Shown: piece after piece, positions 55,215 through 64,000 of the stretch
Layout of the letters: each line of letters begins with the position of its first letter
How positions within the stretch are numbered: the first letter of the stretch is position 1
Origin: Osedax fenrisi
Lineage: Eukaryota; Annelida; Polychaeta; Sabellida; Siboglinidae
DNA length: 64,000 nucleotides
Assembly: GCA_964019155.1 (NCBI GenBank)
Contig: OZ025239.1
Span: forward strand, 7,813,464-7,877,463
Direction: 5' to 3'
Made by a program: the position numbers and the translations under genes
Notes under the pieces: model-generated
What the model was told of the DNA's origin: nothing
What the model saw: only the letters and a program-made list of their open reading frames with translations
The model's database searches: none

Positions 55215-58036
55215 AATGTGTCTACTAAGTCCTACCACCCTACAATTTCATTAATAAATGCTCGTTCCGTTAAGGCAAATTTGATTTTCATTCTTGATTT
55301 TATTAATGAATTTAATCATGACATCATAGCATTAACGGAAACATGGTTTAATGAAAACGACTGTGCAGTCATTTCTTAATTAAAATCAACAGATTATAAT
55401 TTTATTCAAGCTAATCGTGTGTGTGGTCGTACGGGTGGTGGAGTAGGTATACTGTATAAAAAAAGTATTGAACTTGTCAATTCAAGATTATTTGACTTAC
55501 CTAATAGTGAATGTTTAATTTCAAACTTTAAATTAAATGTTTGCAATAATTTTAAATTAATTGTAATTTATAGACCTCCAAGTAATGCTTATTCTTCTTT
55601 CATTGATTGTTTTTTTGAACTTGTTTCCCACATCTCTCTTACTAATACCGTTATTTTAGGAGATTTCAATTTTCATATTGGATCTGATAATACGGCTGCT
55701 CTCTCTTTTAATAATATTTTACAATCTTTATCTTTAACTCAACATGTATCTGAAAGGACACATATATCTAATAATATTCTTGATTTAATTATCAGTTCTA
55801 GTTTTCATCTAAATTATTTAACAATTCTTCCAATTAAATTTCTTATTTCTGATCATTATGCTGTTTCATTCATTCTGAACGTTAATATTAACTGCAATTC
55901 AAATCGAACGATTAGCTACAGAAATATTCGCAATATTGATTATGAATCTTTTAGTACTGATATCAAGTATCATACTAGCTCCAATTTCAACAATATATCT
56001 ATATATTTTTTAGATCAAATTCTTACTTTTCTACTGAATAAATATGCTCCTTCTAAAAATAAAGTAGTTAGTGATCGTACTAATGAATGGTTCTCGAATG
56101 ATAATTTATATATCAAACGCCAAATGAGAAAAGATGAAAGAATGTTCAATAAAAACTCAACATCTTTTAACATGATAAATTTAAAAAAGTTAAAAATATC
56201 TTTTAAAAGGAGTATAACTTCTACTAAAAAAGAATTTTATAAAAATAAAATTTTAAAGTGTGGTAATAACATGGGCAAGCTTTATGCTTTCACTAATTCT
56301 CTTCTAGGTAAATCTCATCACAAATCTTATCCTAATATTTCTGATGATATTTTATGTAATAATTTTAGTGATTTTTCATTTCTAAAATTGATATTATTTA
56401 CTCAGTCATTAAAATAAAATTGTCATCCCCTTCTATAAATCAATACAATTATTTGAATAATTCCTCTGAAAATTCTCAAAATACTCATTTAAATCAAACT
56501 CCTACTCTTACTCATTTTACGCTCCCTTCTAATGTTGACATCTATAATCTTTTAGTTACGGCTTCTTCTGCTTCTCCCTCTGATTCTCTGCCTCTTACTG
56601 TGATGAAATCTTTAGCTAACACACTCACTCCACTTTTTTCTTCAATCATTAATCAATCCCTTATTACAGGTGTTATTCCTTCTATTTTAAAACATTCTAT
56701 TATTACTCCTATTTTAAAGAAAAATAGTCTTGCTCAACTACCTTTAATCTCTAAAATTCTCGAAAAAATTGTTTTTAAACAGATAACTACTTTTATTGAT
56801 TTTAATAACTTATCCTGTAACTTACAAAGTGCTTTTAGAAAGAACCACAGTACAGAAACTGCGATAACTCTTATACTAAATGATATATATACTTCTTTAG
56901 ATAGAAATAAGAAAATTCAGATTCTACTTCTAGATCTGTCATCTGCCTTTGATACGCTATCTTTTGATATCCTTTCAGATAGACTTTTAGACATTGGTAT
57001 ATCTTCAACTGCTCATGATTTCTTAATTGGATTTGTCACTAATAGAACTTTTTCTGTTAAGATCAATAACTCTTATTCTAAATCTCAATCATTTAAGTAC
57101 GGGGTTCCGCAAGGATCCGTCTTAGGTCCACTACTATTCTCTATATATCTGAACCCAATAACTAATATCATCAAATCATTTAAAACATTAATATTTCATC
57201 TCTATGCTGATGATATTCTTATTTATTCTGTTAATAGTAGATTGGTCATGAATAATGAGCTAGTTGAATGTGCCAATCAAGTGAATAAATGGCTACTTAT
57301 GAACAAACTTCTACTTAATACTTCTAAAACTGAATTACTGAACTTACCGCATAACTTTAATAACTTCACTGATGTATTTATTGATAATATTAGAATTATT
57401 CCATCACTAAAAATTAAATATCTTGGTATTACTATTGATAATAAATTGAATTTTGATGATCATATGTCAACTGTTTGCAGGAAAGCAAATTTTCATTTAT
57501 ATAATATACGCTATATAAGAAAGTTCATTAGCAAAGACCTCACTACGATGCTAATTAAAGCAATGGTATTTTCGTCGACTAATTATTGTAATTCGATATA
57601 TTTAGGTCTATCCAAAAAATTGAATAAATGTATCTTTAGAATTGATCATTCGGCAGTACGATTAATCTATCAACAACCTTTATTTGATCACTCGAGTGTT
57701 ACATTGCGTCAACATAATCTTAATATTCTCAACAATATTAATAGAAGTAAATATAGAATTCTATGTATAATTCACAAATCACTCACTGCAGGTCCCTCAT
57801 ATATTAGAACTTGCCTATCAGTTAAAGTGCCTATCTGTCGTGAACTTCGATCATCTAATGATGTATACTGCTTACAAGTCAAGAAATCAGTGAAAATAGT
57901 AACTTCCAAGAGAGCCTTTCAATACTATGCGCCGCCACTATGGAATTCTCTTCCCTTGAAAATAAGAATGATTCCTAATCACGATACCTTTAAATTTAAT
58001 TTAAAACGTTATTTATTCAATATTGAAAAGTCTTAA
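55212..58036 (+). pseudogene. LINE ORF2: endonuclease-reverse transcriptase, two lesions
   Basis: AP-endonuclease: SLINARSVKANL, IIALTETWF, GGGVGILYKK, VIYRPP, VILGDFNFHIG, LISDHYAV. Reverse transcriptase: FRKNHSTETAITLI, LLDLSSAFDTL, YGVPQGSVLGPLLFSIYL, YADDILIYS, KYLGITIDNKLN, and a C-terminal domain ending APPLWNSLPLKIR. Lesions: an in-frame TAA at 55377 and a frameshift at about 56380 that moves the frame before 56420. There is no separate ATG at the start; ORF2 follows the ORF1 TGA in frame. Confidence 0.92.
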
Positions 58037-58294
58037 TTTATTATTTTTACGTTATTTATGTTATGTATGTTATTGATATGTTTTATTTTCCATATGACAT
58101 TATATCATATGGTTTTTTTTTTATATATCAATAACCAATATTGCATTTTGCAATGTACAGTTTATAATAATACTAATTATTATTTTGTTTATATTCAATT
58201 ATGTTATTTTTGTTTGTTTGCTTTGTTACACTCTTGAGAACGCCTGGTGTGTTATTTGCAGTGTTTAAATAAATCGTTTTGATTGATTGATTGA

Positions 58295-60141
<1,847 letters not shown>

Positions 60142-60399
60142 AATGTAAATGTAAATGTAAATAGTTTATTATACACTGCATTAATGTTTTATAAACATTC
60201 TTAGAGTGTGAACGAATAAATTAAACAGAACAAATATTACTAATTGTTTTTAGCATTTAAAAACATAACATGATAAATATATACATACATATATGTGTAT
60301 ATAAATATATAAACGTATATAAATAAATATACACAAATATACAGATACATACAATACTTTCGTATATGTTATAAACTTTAGAATATTATTATACAATTA

Positions 60400-63222
60400 T
60401 TACAATAAATAGTTATTTAATATATAACGATGTAAATGTTTCTTGAACGTATAATGGTTAATCATATTCTTAATGTTGGATGGAAGTTTGTTCCAAAGGT
60501 AAGGGGCATACCACCGATAAGATAGCTCGCCATATATTGAAGAATTAATTTTAGGTAGTTCAAGGTTAATTGTAGAATTAGATCTCAATTGCGAGTTATT
60601 AATAGATAACTGTAGCATATTATATATATACATAGGTTTCTTAAATACTATAGCTTTATGCGTTATAGTGAGTATTTTATATATAATAGATTGCTTAGTA
60701 TTATGCCAATTGATTTTAGAACGAAGTTCAGAAATACTTGTAGAATAATCAGTATAAGGAATTTTAAATATAATTCGAATGCACCTATTTATAATGGAAT
60801 CACATTTTTTTAGTAATGTAGTATTAATTTTATAAAGAAAAGAGTTGCAGTAATTTAGTTTAGAAATAATTAGTGAAGTAGATAATATTTTAGCTGTATT
60901 TAGTGAAATGAAAGGGCGAATTTTTTTTAAATTGTAAACATTATATGATGCAGACTTAAGTATATCTTTTACATGTATTTCAGTCGATAGATCTTGTGAA
61001 ATAGTTATTCCAAGATACTTTGTACTAGTAATAGGAGTAATATTATCTGTACCGATATAGATATTTGGAAATGCAGTGCGAGTTCTAGAAATATTAATTA
61101 GTTTAGTTTTATTTGAATTTATTAGTAAGTTATTATTAGTAAGCCAGTTAGTAGTAGAATTAATACAGTCTTGAAAATAATTATTTTGTGTAGAGTTAGT
61201 TGCAAATGTGTGTAATACAATATCATCTGCATATATATTATATTTTAGTAAAGTATATGATTGGAGTAATTTTGATAAAGGTCGTAGATATATAGAAAAT
61301 AGAATTGGAGAAAGGACAGAACCTTGTGGGACACCGAAATTTAGTGGATAGGGTTGAGAAAATGAAGAATTAATTTTAACAGAGTATGTTCTAGTAGTAA
61401 TGAAAGATTTAAACCAATTGAAAGCAGTTCCAGTAATACCAATATTGGAAAGTCTAGATAGTAATATAGTAAAGTCAATGGTATCAAATGCAGCAGTCAT
61501 ATCAATAAATAATAATTGCAAAGATTTGTGGTTGTCAAGTGAATGGTGAAGGCTATCAGTAAGTGCAATAATGGAAGTTTCAGTACTATGATGTTTACGG
61601 TATGCACTCTGGTAATTATCAAATAAATCATTATAGTCAAGATAAGATATGAGCTGTTTATAGATAACTTTTTCTAGAATCTTTGAGAGTAATGGTAATT
61701 GAGATAGAGGTCGATAATTAGATAAAATAGAATCATCTAAAGATGCATTTTTTAAAATGGGAGTTATTATAGCATGTGTTAATTCAGGTGGTATAATGCC
61801 AGTAGTTAGTGAAATATTAATAATTTTATGATATAGAGGTGTTAAAGTGTTAATAATTTGTTTAGTAATAGAGAGAGGTAATGGATCATTTGGTGAAGTA
61901 CATTTGGCGGTAATTATCAAATTATATATTTCAGTATGTGTTGGAGTTATGAAATTATTAAAATTATTATTGGGAAATGAACATATATCAAAACAATTTA
62001 TATTGATAGATTTATTTACAGATTTACTTTTCGAGATATTATCACATATGTTGGAAATTTTATTATCAAAGAAATTTGAGAATTTATTAACTAGTAGATT
62101 ATTTTTTTGAGGAGGAAAAGTTTTTCTTTTGTTCCTTCCCATTAATTGATTAGTAAGTTTAAAAAGTTTTTTAGAATCATTTTTATATAAATTAATTTTA
62201 TTATTATAGTACATTGTTTTTTGAGATTTCATTTGTTTACGGTATTGAGATCTAGCAAATAAGAAATTATCATGATTAATTGTATTTTTATTTTTATTAT
62301 ATATTTTGTTTAATATGTTAGTATTTTTTTTATAAGTATGACATATATGATTAAACCATGGTGTTATAGAGTATATTTTAATTGTTCGGTTATTAAGTGG
62401 TGCATATGTGTCTAGAAGATTAGAAAGTGTATTATTAAGTGCAGTTATAGTAAAATTATTTATGTCAAGATTAGATAGAATATCAAGAGAAAATTTAGTT
62501 AAGTCTATATTACGTAAATGTCGATAGGATAATAATTTAGAACTTATATATTTTTTTATATTTAATGTACATTTAATAGCATAATGATCAGTTAATAGTG
62601 TAGAATTAGTTGGTTGTTTAGCTAATAGAATAGAATTATTATGAGTAAAAATAAGATCGAGTACATTTCCAGAAATATGTGTAGTTTCAGTAACATGTTG
62701 AGATAAACATAATTCATTACAGATATCTTTGAATTTATTATGGGGATATGATGTAGAATTAAAATGAAAATTAAAGTCACCAAGAATTATAAGGAAAGGG
62801 CTAATGTGTTGATGTATTAGATCCGAAAATTCTTTAAAAAATATTATATGGTTATTATTTGGAGGTCTATATATAGTGAGAACAGTTATTATTTGAGATT
62901 GGGATGTTTTAAATTTTACAAGAAGTACATCACATAGAGTCATATTAATTCGAATTTGAGAAAGTATAGTATAGTTATTATTTAAAAGTAAAGCAACACC
63001 ACCACCATTTCTACCATCACATCTAGGACTATGTATAAAATTAAAATGTAATGGTTCAAAATAAGAAGGAGTAACATCATCTAATATATGGAGCCAAGTT
63101 TCTGTGAGTGCGATTATTGATGATTTAGATTCTATTATATATTGTGTGATGATATCAATATTAGCAACTAGTGACCGACAATTAATGAGGGAAGTAATGT
63201 TTTCATTGCTACATACCGATAG
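60400..63222 (-). CDS. LINE ORF2: endonuclease-reverse transcriptase, intact, 940 codons
   Basis: Open from the codon after TGA (CTA at 63222) to the stop at 60400. Residues 1-220 are the AP-endonuclease: SLINCRSLVANIDI, IIALTETWL, GGGVALLL, TIYRPPNNN, IILGDFNFHFN, LLTDHYAIK. The RT follows with LSNYRPLSQLPLLSKILEKV, SAYRKHHSTETSII, FIDMTAAFDTIDF, FGVPQGSVLSPILFSIYL and YADDIVLHT, then the C-terminal domain YAPYLWNKLPSNI. The first internal Met is residue 94, past the endonuclease start, so initiation at an ATG would destroy the endonuclease. That argues for readthrough or another recoding. No disabling stop is seen. Confidence 0.93.
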   Translation of the reverse strand, partial: LSVCSNENITSLINCRSLVANIDIITQYIIESKSSIIALTETWLHILDDVTPSYFEPLHFNFIHSPRCDGRNGGGVALLLNNNYTILSQIRINMTLCDVLLVKFKTSQSQIITVLTIYRPPNNNHIIFFKEFSDLIHQHISPFLIILGDFNFHFNSTSYPHNKFKDICNELCLSQHVTETTHISGNVLDLIFTHNNSILLAKQPTNSTLLTDHYAIKCTLNIKKYISSKLLSYRHLRNIDLTKFSLDILSNLDINNFTITALNNTLSNLLDTYAPLNNRTIKIYSITPWFNHICHTYKKNTNILNKIYNKNKNTINHDNFLFARSQYRKQMKSQKTMYYNNKINLYKNDSKKLFKLTNQLMGRNKRKTFPPQKNNLLVNKFSNFFDNKISNICDNISKSKSVNKSININCFDICSFPNNNFNNFITPTHTEIYNLIITAKCTSPNDPLPLSITKQIINTLTPLYHKIINISLTTGIIPPELTHAIITPILKNASLDDSILSNYRPLSQLPLLSKILEKVIYKQLISYLDYNDLFDNYQSAYRKHHSTETSIIALTDSLHHSLDNHKSLQLLFIDMTAAFDTIDFTILLSRLSNIGITGTAFNWFKSFITTRTYSVKINSSFSQPYPLNFGVPQGSVLSPILFSIYLRPLSKLLQSYTLLKYNIYADDIVLHTFATNSTQNNYFQDCINSTTNWLTNNNLLINSNKTKLINISRTRTAFPNIYIGTDNITPITSTKYLGITISQDLSTEIHVKDILKSASYNVYNLKKIRPFISLNTAKILSTSLIISKLNYCNSFLYKINTTLLKKCDSIINRCIRIIFKIPYTDYSTSISELRSKINWHNTKQSIIYKILTITHKAIVFKKPMYIYNMLQLSINNSQLRSNSTINLELPKINSSIYGELSYRWYAPYLWNKLPSNIKNMINHYTFKKHLHRYILNNYLL

Positions 63223-63795
63223 TCAATTAGATTTATTATTTGATTTATTTTTGATTGATGTGATATATGGGGATATGATGTAGAATTAAAATGAAAATTA
63301 AAGTCACCAAGAATTATAAGGAAAGGGCTAATGTGTTGATGTATTAGATCCGAAAATTCTTTAAAAAATATTATATGGTTATTATTTGGAGGTCTATATA
63401 TAGTGAGAACAGTTATTATTTGAGATTGGGATGTTTTAAATTTTACAAGAAGTACATCACATAGAGTCATATTAATTCGAATTTGAGAAAGTATAGTATA
63501 GTTATTATTTAAAAGTAAAGCAACACCACCACCATTTCTACCATCACATCTAGGACTATGTATAAAATTAAAATGTAATGGTTCAAAATAAGAAGGAGTA
63601 ACATCATCTAATATATGGAGCCAAGTTTCTGTGAGTGCGATTATTGATGATTTAGATTCTATTATATATTGTGTGATGATATCAATATTAGCAACTAGTG
63701 ACCGACAATTAATGAGGGAAGTAATGTTTTCATTGCTACATACCGATAGTCAATTAGATTTATTATTTGATTTATTTTTGATTGATGTGATATAT
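62742..63795 (-). repeat. 527-bp tandem duplication within the LINE
   Basis: Unit 62742-63268 is followed directly by a near-identical unit 63269-63795 (offset 527). Both contain the endonuclease N-terminus and the TGA-CTA junction. The junction between units (near 63268) lies in ORF1-derived sequence joined to GDFN-region sequence. 527 is not a multiple of 3, so the outer copy is out of frame with the inner one. Confidence 0.95.
63220..63225 (-). promoter_or_regulatory. TGA-CTA readthrough context, inner copy
   Basis: On the minus strand, TGA (63225-63223) then CTA (63222-63220), in frame with the 940-codon ORF2. The outer duplicated copy has the same hexamer at 63752-63747. Confidence 0.6.
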
Positions 63796-64000
63796 GTATC
63801 GTATGATTTACTCCATGTGTTCAATTCATTTATGGACGGTAAATATGGAGAACAGTTCCAATCAAGTTTATTTGTATTATTATATGGTCTTAGTTCATAA
63901 GTATTAGTTTTTAAATTTAATGTACATTTATAGTTTAAAATTAGCTTAGATTTAATAGCATGATAAAATATATTACCATTTCTTCTAACATCAGCGGATA
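63750..64000 (-). CDS. LINE ORF1 C-terminal part, cut by the window end
   Basis: 82 codons are visible, ending in TGA at 63752-63750. FYHAIKSKLILNYKC, YELRPYNN, LDWNCSPYLPSINELNTW and SYDTYITSIKNKS match position by position the ORF1 end of the 54000-58294 element (YHALKSKLIQGYKC ... DWSGNPYIP ... W ... YISDIKNKS). The N-terminal zinc finger would lie beyond the window. Confidence 0.85.
   Translation of the reverse strand, partial: SADVRRNGNIFYHAIKSKLILNYKCTLNLKTNTYELRPYNNTNKLDWNCSPYLPSINELNTWSKSYDTYITSIKNKSNNKSN

Larger units (their letters stand above)
54000..58294 (+). mobile_element. CR1/L2-type LINE, nearly full length, between two (TAG)n arrays
   Basis: About 4.3 kb: a 5' UTR with three copies of a 20-bp unit (TTTCGACCAGCCTATTGTCA, 54051-54108), ORF1 (54267-55211), ORF2 (55212-58036), and a 3' UTR ending in GATTGATTGATTGA directly against (TAG)n. 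Related to the minus-strand element at 60141-64000 by collinear ORF1 and ORF2 sequences. Few lesions (two stops, one frameshift), so comparatively recent. Confidence 0.92.

Overview
This window is AT-rich animal DNA from an invertebrate. Exons are small and separated by kilobase introns. There are CR1/L2-type and RTE-like non-LTR retrotransposons, a tRNA-derived SINE family, many short inverted-repeat elements and abundant (TA)n and (TAG)n microsatellites. No bacterial-style operons, rRNA or CRISPR are present. The one clear gene is a GH20 beta-N-acetylhexosaminidase with an N-terminal CHB_HEX carbohydrate-binding domain, an architecture I associate with marine invertebrates. An intron carries a TTAGG-type (CCTAA)n tract. 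I cannot name the phylum from the sequence.

Layout. 1-7.0 kb: fossil LINEs on the minus strand, one split by a TA-flanked MITE, and a region of palindromic AACCGATTCC repeats. 7-14.4 kb: minisatellites, a hAT-like transposon relic with long inverted termini (about 9.19-11.58 kb), two elements with CACTGT termini, and a 126-bp palindrome. 14.4-17.1 kb: upstream region of the hexosaminidase gene, with a SINE. 17.16-37.12 kb: the 18-exon hexosaminidase gene (2,613 nt of CDS, 870 aa), whose junctions I resolved by phase and family motifs; its introns hold a LINE, SINEs, MITEs and minisatellites. 38.9-41.4 kb: RTE fragments on either side of an intronless gene for a very basic 34-aa-repeat protein resembling a sperm nuclear basic protein. 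42-52.1 kb: a duplicated repeat segment, one copy interrupted by a 3-kb LINE with a 12-bp target duplication, all lying inside the large first intron of a possible small four-exon gene. 52.4-60.1 kb: two very long (TAG)n arrays on either side of a nearly intact plus-strand LINE. 60.1-64 kb: a minus-strand relative of that LINE with an open ORF2 and a 527-bp tandem duplication, running off the window end.

The most interesting signal is in the last two LINEs. In both, ORF1 ends in TGA immediately followed by CTA, and ORF2 continues in the same frame. TGA-CTA is a known stop-codon readthrough context, so ORF2 may be made as an ORF1-readthrough-ORF2 fusion. Other leads are the basic repeat protein gene with a nested hairpin before its poly(A) signal, an excess of GTT-type splice donors in the hexosaminidase gene, tandem repeats placed just upstream of several of its 3' splice sites, and a set of elements that share CACTGT ends while each carries its own internal motif array.
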